NCBI RefSeq assembly: GCF_003815675.1
Contig: NZ_CP033918.1
Location: 4,949,128 to 5,013,127 of the forward strand
Reading direction: 5' to 3'
Source of the DNA: Chryseobacterium sp. G0186
GTDB taxonomy: Bacteria; Bacteroidota; Bacteroidia; Flavobacteriales; Weeksellaceae
DNA: 64,000 bases
Made by a program: the position numbers and the translations under genes. The notes beneath the pieces are model-generated. The model was not told the origin of the DNA, did no database searches, and saw nothing but the letters and a program-made list of their open reading frames with translations. Shown here piece by piece: positions 1 to 8,568 of the stretch; positions within the stretch are counted from its first letter, which is position 1, and the number at the start of each line of letters is the position of its first letter.

Positions 1-704
1 TCCAGTCCGTGAACAAGAATAAACTCTTTTTCTTCTTTTTGCAGAAAGTATTGATAGATTCTTGCGATTTCCAGATTGTAAACACCAATCATTGAGTACT
101 GAGGTTTTGCAGGGTTTACCAATGGTCCCAGAAGATTAAAAAAGGTTCTTAACCCCAAAGATTTTCTCAATAAACCAACAGACTGAAGGGCAGGGTGGAA
201 GTAAGGAGCATGCAAAAAGCAGATATTGGCTCTCTCAAGATCTTCATTTAGCTGTTCTGAGCTGTTTTTGAACTGATATCCCAATTCTTCCAGCACATTG
301 GATGAGCCTGTAGTGGTTGAAGCCCCATAATTTCCATGTTTTGTTACTTTCTGCCCGGCTCCGGCCACCACAAAGCTTGCCAATGTTGATATATTGATTG
401 TGTTTTTTCCGTCACCTCCTGTTCCTACAATATCAATGGCATCACTGGCATCAATATTTACAGGGACAGCCATCTGTAATAAGGCTTCTCTGAACCCTTC
501 CAATTCCTTCAATGTGATATTTCGCATCAGAAAAACACTGATAAAAGCGGTTACTTCTGCGGCATTGAACTTATTTTGGGCAATCTCAATCATCATCGCC
601 TTTGCCTCAGGTTTTGATAAGGTGTGATGATTAAACAGGTATTGCAGTATTTCTTTCATTTGAGGAGTTTTTATTGTTGAGGGATTTTGAATTACTGTTG
701 TCAT
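1..704 (-). CDS. trpD: Anthranilate phosphoribosyltransferase, 3' end cut by window edge
   Basis: Transfers phosphoribosyl from PRPP to anthranilate, the second step of tryptophan synthesis. The reverse-strand translation shows the family signature GTGGDGKNTINIST, followed by KHGNYGASTTTGSSNVLEELG (split here: KHGNYG then ASTTTGSSNVLEELG) and the NLLGPLVNPA motif, so the phosphoribosyl and anthranilate sites are intact. The C-terminal part lies left of base 1. I chose the ATG at 704, two bases after the trpG stop. It adds 15 residues (MTTVIQNPS...) before a second in-frame ATG at 659, which is the more typical family start and remains possible. It is the third gene of a trpE-trpG-trpD operon controlled by the attenuator at 2812-2957. 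Confidence 0.93.
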   Translation of the reverse strand, partial: MTTVIQNPSTIKTPQMKEILQYLFNHHTLSKPEAKAMMIEIAQNKFNAAEVTAFISVFLMRNITLKELEGFREALLQMAVPVNIDASDAIDIVGTGGDGKNTINISTLASFVVAGAGQKVTKHGNYGASTTTGSSNVLEELGYQFKNSSEQLNEDLERANICFLHAPYFHPALQSVGLLRKSLGLRTFFNLLGPLVNPAKPQYSMIGVYNLEIARIYQYFLQKEEKEFILVHGL

Positions 705-706
705 TT

Positions 707-1315
707 CTAATGATTTAAAAAGTTTCGGATAATCACTTCTCCATCAGGGGTCAAAATGCTTTCAGGGTGAAACTGTACTCCGTGTACATCATATGTCTTG
801 TGTTGCAGAGCCATGATCATTCCGTCTTTATCTACTGCTGTAATCTCCAGTTCCTCCGGGAAATTTACAGGATTAACAGCCCAGCTGTGATATCTTCCGA
901 CTTCCAAACCTGATGTTAGGTTTTTGAAAATCTTGGTATTTTCTTTTACCAACTCAGTAGTGGTAGCTACTCCATGAAAAATTTCAGACAGATTGATAAG
1001 GTTTCCGCCAAAAGCCTCTGCGATGGCCTGCTGACCTAAACATACCCCCAGAATACTTTTAGTAGGCGCATATTCTTTAATCAGATCCAGTAAAATTCCC
1101 GCTTCTTCAGGAATTCCCGGACCGGGAGAAAGGATAATCTTATCATATTTTCCGATTTCTTCCAGGGTAATTTGATCATTTCTTACCACATCCACTCTTT
1201 GGTTAAGGATTCTTTCGATGATCTGAACCAAGTTATAGGTAAAACTGTCGTAGTTATCGAAAACAAGAACTTTAAGAGGCTGATTATCGGTTGCAGGTGT
1301 TATATTGTTGTTCAT
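707..1315 (-). CDS. trpG: Anthranilate synthase component II (glutamine amidotransferase)
   Basis: Class I glutamine amidotransferase subunit that hydrolyses glutamine and channels ammonia to TrpE to make anthranilate from chorismate. The 202-residue protein has the nucleophile loop GVCLGQQAI (Cys92), the oxyanion strand SPGPGIPEEAG near residues 63-73, and the His183/Glu185 pair in VQFHPES, so the catalytic triad is complete. It has about 12 more residues before the conserved VLVFDNYDSFTYNLVQ than most homologues. It lies 41 nt after trpE and 2 nt before trpD, consistent with one transcript. The YHSWAV and HPESILTP context favours TrpG; the similar PabA is the alternative, but the neighbours make TrpG much more likely. 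Confidence 0.95.
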   Translation of the reverse strand: MNNNITPATDNQPLKVLVFDNYDSFTYNLVQIIERILNQRVDVVRNDQITLEEIGKYDKIILSPGPGIPEEAGILLDLIKEYAPTKSILGVCLGQQAIAEAFGGNLINLSEIFHGVATTTELVKENTKIFKNLTSGLEVGRYHSWAVNPVNFPEELEITAVDKDGMIMALQHKTYDVHGVQFHPESILTPDGEVIIRNFLNH

Positions 1316-1356
1316 TTCTTTTGTTTTTTCTAGTTGCTGAGATTCTATTGTTTTGG

Positions 1357-2781
1357 CTAATCCTGAACGATTTTTTCTGCTTTTTCAACAGCTTTTTTCA
1401 GGGCGTTCAGTTTATTGTTTACCTCCTGCAGTTCATTTTCAGGGATAGATTTTGCTACAATACCAGCTCCTGCCTGATAATAAAGTGTATTGTTTTTACT
1501 TAAAAAGGTTCTGATCATAATAGCCTGATTACAGCTTCCGTTTAAACCAACCATCCCGATACATCCTCCATAATATCCACGGGAATCTTTCTCATATTGG
1601 TTAATCAGTTGAAGTGCTTTGTGCTTAGGCGCTCCGCTTAGGGTCCCCTGAGGAAAAGTTGCTGAAATCATTTCCAGAGGATTAATCTGTTCAGGGAGAT
1701 CAGCTGTTACCTCACTTACCATATGGATTACGTGGGAGAAAAGCTGAATTTCCTTAAGCTTCGTAACGGTTACATTTTTTCCCAACTTTCCAAGATCATT
1801 GCGGGCAAGGTCTACCAGCATGGTATGTTCTGCATTTTCTTTTGGGTCTTTTTTTAACTCTTCAATAGCCTGAAGATCGATATCCAGATTTCCCGTTCTT
1901 TTTGAAGTCCCGGCAATAGGATGGATAATGGCTTTATGATCTTTAATGATGAGCTGACTTTCAGGGCTGGATCCAAATAATTTGTAGTTTCCGTAATCAA
2001 AATAAAACAGGTAAGGGGAGGGGTTGATATTTCTTAAAGCACGATAAACATTAAATTCATCTCCTTTGAATTTCTGTTCAAATCTTCGGCTCAGTACCAG
2101 TTGAAATACATCACCTCTCATGCAGTGCTTTTGGGCTGTTTTAACCAGTTCAATATATTCTTCATCAGTAATATTGGAGGTTTCTTCACTGTTTTTTTCA
2201 AAAGGATAAACCGGAGTATTCTGATTTTTGATGAGGTTTTCCAGAAGATGCAGTTCAGATTTCACTCCGCTTATTTGGTTTTCAATAATGTGCATTTCAT
2301 CATTGAAATGATTGATGGCAATAACGTATTGGTACAATCTGTATCTGAGAATAGGAATTTCCACTTCCGGGCTTTGTGCCTTAAAATTGACGCTTTCAAA
2401 AAATTGTACCGCTTCAAAGCTTGTATATCCAAAAAGACTCTGAGCGGTCTGTTCAATAGGATCATTGGTCTTTTCGCAGTCAAAAACAGTACGGAATTCT
2501 TCAAAAATATCTGTGATTTCACGTTCTTTGATCAATTGTTTTACCGGAGCTGACTCAGGAAGCTTGATTTCAAATTCATTTAAATTTTTCACTTCAATTC
2601 CGGCAATGGCATTGATGGCAATAAAGGAAAAATTATTATCAATACTTTTTGAATCTGAACTTTCCAGAAGAATGGTATCCCTGAATTTGTCCCGTATCTT
2701 AAGGTAAATATTCATAGGAGTATGAAGATCTCCCAGTGTTTTTTTCGAAACGGTTTTTATTTTAATTTTTTGAGTAAACAT
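1357..2781 (-). CDS. trpE: Anthranilate synthase component I
   Basis: Chorismate-binding subunit of anthranilate synthase, the first committed and feedback-inhibited step of tryptophan synthesis. The 474-residue protein has the N-terminal LLESSD element (residues 38-43) that in this family helps form the tryptophan-inhibitor site, and NPSPYLFYF. It also has the chorismate-binding core: PIAGTSKRTG, ENAEHTMLVDLARND and FPQGTLSGAPKHKALQLI, then RGYYGGCIG. The start ATG at 2781 lies 31 nt after the attenuator terminator stem. First structural gene of the operon. The LLES element separates TrpE from the related PabB and isochorismate synthases. Confidence 0.96.
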   Translation of the reverse strand: MFTQKIKIKTVSKKTLGDLHTPMNIYLKIRDKFRDTILLESSDSKSIDNNFSFIAINAIAGIEVKNLNEFEIKLPESAPVKQLIKEREITDIFEEFRTVFDCEKTNDPIEQTAQSLFGYTSFEAVQFFESVNFKAQSPEVEIPILRYRLYQYVIAINHFNDEMHIIENQISGVKSELHLLENLIKNQNTPVYPFEKNSEETSNITDEEYIELVKTAQKHCMRGDVFQLVLSRRFEQKFKGDEFNVYRALRNINPSPYLFYFDYGNYKLFGSSPESQLIIKDHKAIIHPIAGTSKRTGNLDIDLQAIEELKKDPKENAEHTMLVDLARNDLGKLGKNVTVTKLKEIQLFSHVIHMVSEVTADLPEQINPLEMISATFPQGTLSGAPKHKALQLINQYEKDSRGYYGGCIGMVGLNGSCNQAIMIRTFLSKNNTLYYQAGAGIVAKSIPENELQEVNNKLNALKKAVEKAEKIVQD

Positions 2782-2811
2782 CTTTTGTTCTATTTTTTTG
2801 TAAGGTTTAGG

Positions 2812-2847
2812 AATAAAAAAAGGCTTTAACGGAATCCGTCAAAGCCT
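2812..2847 (-). terminator. trp attenuator terminator
   Basis: On the minus strand AGGCTTTGACGG, a 3-nt loop and CCGTTAAAGCCT form a 12-bp stem with one G-U pair (2821-2847), followed at once by a run of T. It sits between the Trp-rich leader peptide (stop at 2880) and the trpE start (2781), the position expected for a transcription attenuator. No clear antiterminator partner is visible by eye. GGCUUU right after the Trp codons could compete for the AAAGCC arm, but a ribosome stalled there would block it, so this may be chance. Confidence 0.9.
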
Positions 2848-2879
2848 AGTATATTGTTTTGTGTGTATCTGCTGTTGGG

Positions 2880-2957
2880 TTAACAACATGACAATAACTT
2901 CAGACCCGACGAAGAGTTTGAAAGCCACCACCAAATATTGTTGCTATTATTAAACAT
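2880..2957 (-). CDS. trpL: trp operon leader peptide (25 aa, three tandem Trp)
   Basis: A 25-codon ORF with ATG at 2957 and TAA ending at 2880. It reads MFNNSNNI, then Trp9-Trp10-Trp11, then a Ser/Leu-rich tail ending in CC. Three consecutive TGG codons in a 25-codon ORF, directly upstream of an intrinsic terminator and trpE, are the signature of ribosome-mediated attenuation: scarce charged tRNA-Trp stalls the ribosome at codons 9-11 and lets transcription reach trpE. It is not a stand-alone functional protein. A -7 promoter box ends only 4 nt before the ATG, so the leader mRNA probably has almost no 5' UTR. Confidence 0.88.
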   Translation of the reverse strand: MFNNSNNIWWWLSNSSSGLKLLSCC

Positions 2958-2961
2958 GGGA

Positions 2962-2993
2962 CAAATGTAGAGATTTTTTTAATACGAAAACAA
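2962..2993 (-). promoter_or_regulatory. trp operon promoter (Bacteroidota -33/-7 type)
   Basis: Minus strand TACATTTG at 2962-2969 matches the TAnnTTTG -7 box. A TTG at 2991-2993 lies 21 nt upstream and matches the -33 element. Transcription should begin within a few bases of the leader-peptide ATG at 2957. Confidence 0.75.
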
Positions 2994-3032
2994 AAAAAAT
3001 AAAAAAATAATAAAAACTTATTTTGAGATGTA

Positions 3033-3677
3033 TTACTTCAGCTGCTTGAGTTCCTTTTTCAATTCTTCAATCTTCAATCTGGAGTTCTCATCCTCATATG
3101 AATCTACATAATCTTCCAGAGCTGAGATGTATTCCTCAATAAATTCCCTGTTGGTTTTGTCCGCTTCATACTTAATTCTTGCAGAATTAACAGGGGCTAG
3201 TTTTGAGTATTTTAAGGCTGCCTTTCCCTCATCTGAGCGGTTGTAAAGAATGACAATATTTTTTTCATATCCAGGAATGTATTTTACAGGAAAAGTCTGT
3301 TCTGTTTGTGGAATTCTGATGGTATTTTCAATCGGATAAATGGCAGCAGTAGTGGTAGAGAAAAAGGTAGAAATGTATTTTCCATCCTGCTTTTTTACAA
3401 TGGCTTCATAGTCATGAATGTACATGTCGTTGAATGTAGAGTTGGTTTCCACATCAGAGGTGATGACTGCAGTGCTTTCTACGCCGTAGGTATTCAGAAA
3501 CCAGGCATTCAAAAATTGCCCGCCAAAACCATTTACAATAGCCAGGGGAATGATGGGAATCAGAAACCATGCTTTTTTAGTGAGGTACGATAATAATCCA
3601 AAGAATATAAAGAGAAGTATCAAAGTATAAAAACCATGATGACTGGTGAAAAACAGAATTTTAGAAAGTAAAATCAT
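3033..3677 (-). CDS. Membrane-anchored protein of unknown function
   Basis: Not recognised as a named family. The 214-residue protein has two hydrophobic segments near residues 15-32 (FYTLILLFIFFGLLSYL) and 36-52 (AWFLIPIIPLAIVNGFG). A soluble, mainly beta-looking region follows (about 60-160), with a Glu/Lys-rich helical, probably coiled-coil, C-terminus (about 170-214). The ATG at 3677 is a clear start. It has its own transcription unit, between the trp promoter region and the divergent PepSY gene. Nothing in the sequence points to an enzymatic motif. Confidence 0.75.
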   Translation of the reverse strand: MILLSKILFFTSHHGFYTLILLFIFFGLLSYLTKKAWFLIPIIPLAIVNGFGGQFLNAWFLNTYGVESTAVITSDVETNSTFNDMYIHDYEAIVKKQDGKYISTFFSTTTAAIYPIENTIRIPQTEQTFPVKYIPGYEKNIVILYNRSDEGKAALKYSKLAPVNSARIKYEADKTNREFIEEYISALEDYVDSYEDENSRLKIEELKKELKQLK

Positions 3678-3840
3678 GTTTAAAATTACTATTATCTTTT
3701 AATATATCGATGCTATTGATAGCGATTATGAAATAAATTGTATCCAAATAGAGTATTGATTTTTATAAAAATCCTAATAAATATCAGGTTTTTCAGGGTA
3801 AATAAATTCTTCTCACTGTTTAGATCTATTATAAATAAGT

Positions 3841-3848
3841 TATATTTG
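3841..3848 (+). promoter_or_regulatory. -7 box of the PepSY/TonB-receptor operon
   Basis: TATATTTG matches TAnnTTTG 39 nt before the ATG at 3888. No convincing TTG is seen at the -33 position. Confidence 0.5.
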
Positions 3849-3887
3849 CTGTTTATTTATTTTTAATAAGACTAAATAGTAATAATC

Positions 3888-5096
3888 ATGAAGCAGATTA
3901 ATAAGAAAAAGCCTAAGGGTACATTTAAAAAATATATTCTAAAAGCTCATTTATGGCTCGGACTGCTTTCTGGAATCATTGTTTTAATCGTTTCTTTGTC
4001 AGGTGCATTCTTCGTTTTTAATGAAGATATTACAGCTATATTACGTAAGGAGCAGACTTTTCATGGTGAGAAAGATATTCAGCATAAAAAGCCTATCCCG
4101 ATACGGAGGTTAAAAGACATGGTGAATGCCCAGCTGAAAAATGAAATTGTAAAAGCAGAAGAAGTTACCATTCCTATAGATCCTGCCCGTTCCTACCAAT
4201 TCGGATTGATTAAAGGTAACCCCGACGGATGGAACCACTTCAATAGCATTATTGTTTATAAAAATGTATATGTTAATCAATATACCGGTAAGGTAATCGC
4301 AATCTATGATGTAAAAAATAATCCATTTTTTATCTGTATGGCCCTTCATCGTTCATTGTTGCTAAGCAATACAATTGGAAGTACTATTGTGGGAGTGTCT
4401 ACTATTATTTTTGTGATAATGCTGATTACCGGAATTATCCTGTGGTGGCCAAAGAATAAAAAGATGCGTCAGCAGCGTCTATGGTTCCAATGGGAGAAGG
4501 TAAAAGGCTGGCGACGCAAAAACTATGATGTACACAACATTCTTGGCTTTTATGCTTCCTTTCTTGCCATTATTGTAGCTATTACCGGTATTATGTACTC
4601 ATTTCGCATTACTCAAATGTGGGTATACGTATTGCTTAATGGTTTTTCCTCCGCTACACCAGATTACAGTCAGTATAAAACAACTGCACCCGAATCCATT
4701 GAAACAACAACAACTATAGATCGCATTATAGAACAGGTAAAAATACATTACCCAAAGGCATATTCTTTTGGAATTGACCTAGAAGATCATGCAGAAGCAG
4801 ATCATAAACATGATAATCTAAGCATTTGGATCAAGGAAAAAGAATTTACCTATGCAGAATCTTCGATGATGATCTTCGATGAACATTCAGGGAAACTTCT
4901 GTTGAGTCGTCCACATGGAGACAAGCCTATGGCAGAAAGAGCCACAGATGCTACTTATGACTTGCATGTAGGAGCCTTTTTTGGGATGCCCGGGAAAATA
5001 TTAGCATTTATAATGAGTCTATTTTGTGCCTCGTTACCAATAACCGGATTTATGATCTGGTGGGGCCGTAGAAATAAAAAGAAAACAACAACCTAA
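3888..5096 (+). CDS. PepSY-associated transmembrane protein (iron-uptake type)
   Basis: Inner-membrane protein of the PepSY_TM family, 402 residues, with four predicted helices: about 20-45 (HLWLGLLSGIIVLIVSLSG), 155-185 (ending GIILWWP), 215-240, and 370-395 (ending GFMIWWGRR). The large loops between helices 1-2 and 3-4 should be periplasmic. Family members sit beside TonB-dependent receptors and several act as siderophore-linked ferric reductases; conserved His such as in HLWLGL, LHRSLLL and DLHVGAFFG are candidate haem ligands. It is followed after 10 nt by a TonB-dependent receptor, so the two form one transcript. The reductase role is inferred from family and context. Confidence 0.85.
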   Translation: MKQINKKKPKGTFKKYILKAHLWLGLLSGIIVLIVSLSGAFFVFNEDITAILRKEQTFHGEKDIQHKKPIPIRRLKDMVNAQLKNEIVKAEEVTIPIDPARSYQFGLIKGNPDGWNHFNSIIVYKNVYVNQYTGKVIAIYDVKNNPFFICMALHRSLLLSNTIGSTIVGVSTIIFVIMLITGIILWWPKNKKMRQQRLWFQWEKVKGWRRKNYDVHNILGFYASFLAIIVAITGIMYSFRITQMWVYVLLNGFSSATPDYSQYKTTAPESIETTTTIDRIIEQVKIHYPKAYSFGIDLEDHAEADHKHDNLSIWIKEKEFTYAESSMMIFDEHSGKLLLSRPHGDKPMAERATDATYDLHVGAFFGMPGKILAFIMSLFCASLPITGFMIWWGRRNKKKTTT

Positions 5097-5106
5097 ATCT
5101 ATTATC

Positions 5107-7230
5107 ATGAAGAAACACTATATATGGTTACCTTTAATGGCGAGCCTGAATGTCTACGGACAGACGGAAAGTCTGAATGATTCTTTGCAGACAGAAAAAA
5201 CTTCAGAGATCAGCGGCATTGTAATAAAAGGTAGTAAAGCGATCTTTCAGCAGAAAGCCGATAAAATGATTTTTAATGTAGAGAATAGTGTGCTGTCCGA
5301 TGGTACTACAGTACTGGAATTACTGGGTAAAACACCGGGTGTGGTAGTTTCGCAGGAGGGTGAGCTGTCTTTACGTGGAAAGAAAGGAGTAAGTGTAATG
5401 ATTAACGGTAAGCTCAGTTCCCTGTCCACTAAGGAACTGGCCAATTTATTACGTTCTACCAACTCTACACTGGTGAAAAATATTGAGATTATTGCTAACC
5501 CTTCTTCCAAATATGATGCTGCGGGAAATGCCGGTATTATTAATATTGTGCTTAAAAAGAGCTCATTGGAAGGTTTTAGCGGAAACTATTACCTGAATGG
5601 TGGAAGAGGTCGTAAAAACAGAATAAATACCGGATTGAGTCTAAATTATACGCATAAAAAACTATCTCTCCACGGAGATTACAGTTATACTTTCCGTGGT
5701 GAGGAAGAAAGACGAACCTTTGGCCAGGTTTTCTTTGATGAAAATAATCCCCAGCAAATGGCTAGGAGAACAGATCAGAATTCAACAACGAATGAGCCTT
5801 TAACGTCCAATAATTTTAAATTTGGAGCAGATTATGCTTTCAGTGATAAAACGACTATTGGTGCTTTATTCGATGCTAAAATAGGTCGCTATGAAGATTT
5901 TTCGAGTGGTGAAAACAGAATATTTCAGCCTGTAGATAATCTGTTTGCTCATGTACTTTCGGATAACAAAAGCAAAGAAAACTGGTACGATTATACTTAT
6001 AATCTAAAGGGTACACACATCTTCAATGATAAGGAGTATAAGGTAGATGTGGATCTGGAATACGAAACTTCACGTTTCAATTCTCTCCAGAATCAGCTCT
6101 CAGATGCCTTGGTGAATCAGGGAACAGAGAAGTTTAACAACAGAAAAGGCAGTATTGCTTCCCGCCTGAAAGTCTTCAATGCCAAGGTAGATTTCACCCT
6201 TCCTTTTAGCGAAATGCATAGCCTGGAAACAGGGCTGAAGTCCACGATAAAGTCTAATAATAATCCGTCAGAGTATTTTGTACAGCAAGGTGATGAATGG
6301 ATCAATGATAATAAGGCAAGTAATGAATATGTGTATAAAGAACAGATCCATGCATTGTATGCCAACTATAAGTTAAATTTGAAGAAATGGACGTTCCAAC
6401 TGGGATTGAGAACGGAAATAACCCATACGGACATTAATCAGAAAACATCTCAGGAGCAACGAAAAAGGGATTACACCAATCTATTCCCAAGTGGATCAGT
6501 TAAATATCAGATGAATGATCAACATGGATTCTATGCCTCCTACAGTAAAAGGATCAACAGACCGAGTCACTTCGATCTTAACCCATTCCGTTTCTATGAT
6601 GATCCATTCAATTATTGGCAAGGAAATCCCAATCTGAATCCGGAGTTTACCCACGCAACAGAACTGGGGTATACCTGGGGAAAATATATTATTGCATCGG
6701 CTTACTTTAGTGTAACAAATGATGTAATGACAGAAGTATACAACTATCAGCCAGACACAGGAATTCTGGTAAAAACGCAGGATAACCTGAACAAATCTTA
6801 TGTATATGGCGCCAACATAACGGCAACTACAAAGCTTTTCAACTGGTGGTCGCTTACCTCCATGCTTAATGTATTCAACAATGAATATAAGGGCAATTAC
6901 CAGAATTACTCAATAAACACTTCACAGCTAGCGTTGACACTGAATGCCCAAAACAGTTTCACTATTGCAAAGGGATTGAAAGCAGAAGCAAATGCGCAGT
7001 ATTTCTCGAAATCAAACATTGGCTTATTTATCCGTGATGCGTACTTTGACTTGACGTTGGGAGTTTCAAAAACATTGTGGAAAGATAAGGCAACTGTAAA
7101 ATTAGCGGTAACAGACTTATTAAAGACCAATAATTACCGTGTAACGGGAGATAATTTCAGTTCTACCATCCGACAAAAATACAACCTGGACAGCAGGGTA
7201 GTAACATTGTCATTCAATTACAAGCTTTAG
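5107..7230 (+). CDS. TonB-dependent receptor, outer-membrane beta-barrel family
   Basis: Outer-membrane transporter of 707 residues. A signal peptide (MKKHYIWLPLMASLNVYGQ) is followed directly by a plug-like region (about 35-150: ADKMIFNVENSV, LLGKTPGVVV, VMINGK, IEIIANPSSKYDAAGNAGIINIVLKK). The rest is a 22-strand-like barrel, with YSKRINRPSHFDLNPF typical of the Omp_b-brl_3 group, ending in LSFNYKL. Unlike many Bacteroidota receptors it has no CarboxypepD_reg-like domain between signal peptide and plug. Coupled to the upstream PepSY protein, it most likely imports a ferric chelate. The substrate cannot be told from sequence. Confidence 0.88.
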   Translation: MKKHYIWLPLMASLNVYGQTESLNDSLQTEKTSEISGIVIKGSKAIFQQKADKMIFNVENSVLSDGTTVLELLGKTPGVVVSQEGELSLRGKKGVSVMINGKLSSLSTKELANLLRSTNSTLVKNIEIIANPSSKYDAAGNAGIINIVLKKSSLEGFSGNYYLNGGRGRKNRINTGLSLNYTHKKLSLHGDYSYTFRGEEERRTFGQVFFDENNPQQMARRTDQNSTTNEPLTSNNFKFGADYAFSDKTTIGALFDAKIGRYEDFSSGENRIFQPVDNLFAHVLSDNKSKENWYDYTYNLKGTHIFNDKEYKVDVDLEYETSRFNSLQNQLSDALVNQGTEKFNNRKGSIASRLKVFNAKVDFTLPFSEMHSLETGLKSTIKSNNNPSEYFVQQGDEWINDNKASNEYVYKEQIHALYANYKLNLKKWTFQLGLRTEITHTDINQKTSQEQRKRDYTNLFPSGSVKYQMNDQHGFYASYSKRINRPSHFDLNPFRFYDDPFNYWQGNPNLNPEFTHATELGYTWGKYIIASAYFSVTNDVMTEVYNYQPDTGILVKTQDNLNKSYVYGANITATTKLFNWWSLTSMLNVFNNEYKGNYQNYSINTSQLALTLNAQNSFTIAKGLKAEANAQYFSKSNIGLFIRDAYFDLTLGVSKTLWKDKATVKLAVTDLLKTNNYRVTGDNFSSTIRQKYNLDSRVVTLSFNYKL

Positions 7231-7280
7231 AATATTTAGTTTTATAGCTAAAGTGACGAAGCAAAATGGTCTAATGGCAT

Positions 7281-7317
7281 AAAAAAGCCGTTCTCAAAAA
7301 TTGAGAACGGCTTTTTT
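7281..7317. terminator. Bidirectional terminator between convergent receptor operons
   Basis: A 17-bp perfect stem AAAAAAGCCGTTCTCAA / TTGAGAACGGCTTTTTT with a 3-nt loop, T-runs on both strands, between the stops at 7230 (+) and 7360 (-). Confidence 0.92.
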
Positions 7318-7359
7318 ATCAGTTGAGATTTTATTTTCTGAGAAATTTATAGACTGGGA

Positions 7360-8562
7360 TTAGTCATATAATTTATCAAAACGGGCAAACCCTGAAATAT
7401 TATTGGGAAGTTTCATTCCTTTGGTTATTTTATCAGTTTGCAGATCGTAGATCCATACATAATTGCCAACTTTATTAGTATTTACAGCAATGTATAGCTT
7501 TTTATCCTGAACAAATAAGCCTTGTTCATAAGGTTCATCTCCAGGCAGCTCATCCAGTACCCGAACCAATTGCTTTGTTGCGATATCTATAATAGCATAA
7601 CGACCATTATAACTATTTCCTAATGCCGGATCTCGGTACAGAACCACCATCTTATTATTCCCAATATAATCGATCACTGTTTCCAGAGATTTACCACCTA
7701 CAAGATCGGTAAGGTTGATCTGATAGCCTGTATCAGGTGAGGTAGCCCCTTTAAGGGTCCTGAAAAGATAAATTTGATTTGATCCGGCTCCTACACGCGG
7801 AAAGCAGGTATAATAAAAGGCTTCATTATCCTTTCTAAAAGCTGTTTTGAAATAGGGAGAACCATTAGCTACTCCGGAGCTTCTAGTATCAGTTACCGAG
7901 TTTTTTACTTTGAAGGTTTTATAATCTATGACAGCAAAGTTGTAATATTCCGGAGTGATCCATTTGCCATTGCGGAAACTATACTGTAAATAAATATCTC
8001 CGTCCATATAAGTCATAGCACCCAGCGTATAGAAATTATAAGCATCCGGAAAAGGCTGAAAGCCCTCGATCTCACCCTGACGGATAACACTAAGGTCTGA
8101 AGCATTGAAAACAGAATAACGGATATGCTGACCATCACCTGTTTCTCCCACAATAACTAATGTATTGTCATCTATCCATACATAGCTGGAAATATCACTG
8201 ATATAAGTATAAGGGACTTCTTTTACAGTAGTCAGTCTATCCTGTGTATATTTAAACTTCTTGAAGACTCCCTGATCGGTTTTGTAGTTATAGATAAAAC
8301 CATTTTTTACAATGTAGGAGTAGGTTCCTTTGGAATTAATCTCGTCTCCTTCTTTAGTAATATCCATTTCGCCCTTTGTAAGGTCGTTGGTAGCCGTCAT
8401 ATAGTGTACGGTATTGGGCCAGCTTCCTAAAGCGGAAAGTAGAAAGTATTTATAGTCTTTTTCGCCACTTCCTGAGTCTCCATAGTCTGGTTCACGTTCA
8501 CAACCAATGATGGTTAAACAGGCAAGCATTAAAAATATACTGTTTCTGAAATATTGTGTCAT
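7360..8562 (-). CDS. DUF4374 family lipoprotein
   Basis: A 400-residue lipoprotein: the signal sequence ends in TIIGC (lipobox Cys21), so it should be membrane-anchored. The remainder has repeated beta-strand blocks (e.g. YIWI/VWIDDNTLVIVGE, YMDGDIYLQYSF, LFVQDKKLYIAVNT) suggesting a seven-bladed beta-propeller, as seen in DUF4374 proteins. Members are encoded beside TonB receptors for siderophores in Bacteroidota and are thought to bind the chelate. It starts 6 nt after the upstream receptor, so they are cotranscribed. The ligand is unknown. Confidence 0.82.
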   Translation of the reverse strand: MTQYFRNSIFLMLACLTIIGCEREPDYGDSGSGEKDYKYFLLSALGSWPNTVHYMTATNDLTKGEMDITKEGDEINSKGTYSYIVKNGFIYNYKTDQGVFKKFKYTQDRLTTVKEVPYTYISDISSYVWIDDNTLVIVGETGDGQHIRYSVFNASDLSVIRQGEIEGFQPFPDAYNFYTLGAMTYMDGDIYLQYSFRNGKWITPEYYNFAVIDYKTFKVKNSVTDTRSSGVANGSPYFKTAFRKDNEAFYYTCFPRVGAGSNQIYLFRTLKGATSPDTGYQINLTDLVGGKSLETVIDYIGNNKMVVLYRDPALGNSYNGRYAIIDIATKQLVRVLDELPGDEPYEQGLFVQDKKLYIAVNTNKVGNYVWIYDLQTDKITKGMKLPNNISGFARFDKLYD

Positions 8563-8568
8563 AGTTTT

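Noticed and set aside
394..627. Plus-strand ORF of 77 codons opposite trpD
   Set aside because: Antisense shadow of the conserved GTGGDG region of trpD; no family resemblance.
2101..2553. Plus-strand ORF of 150 codons inside trpE
   Set aside because: Lies fully opposite well-conserved trpE sequence, has Phe/Ile-rich low-complexity content and no promoter.
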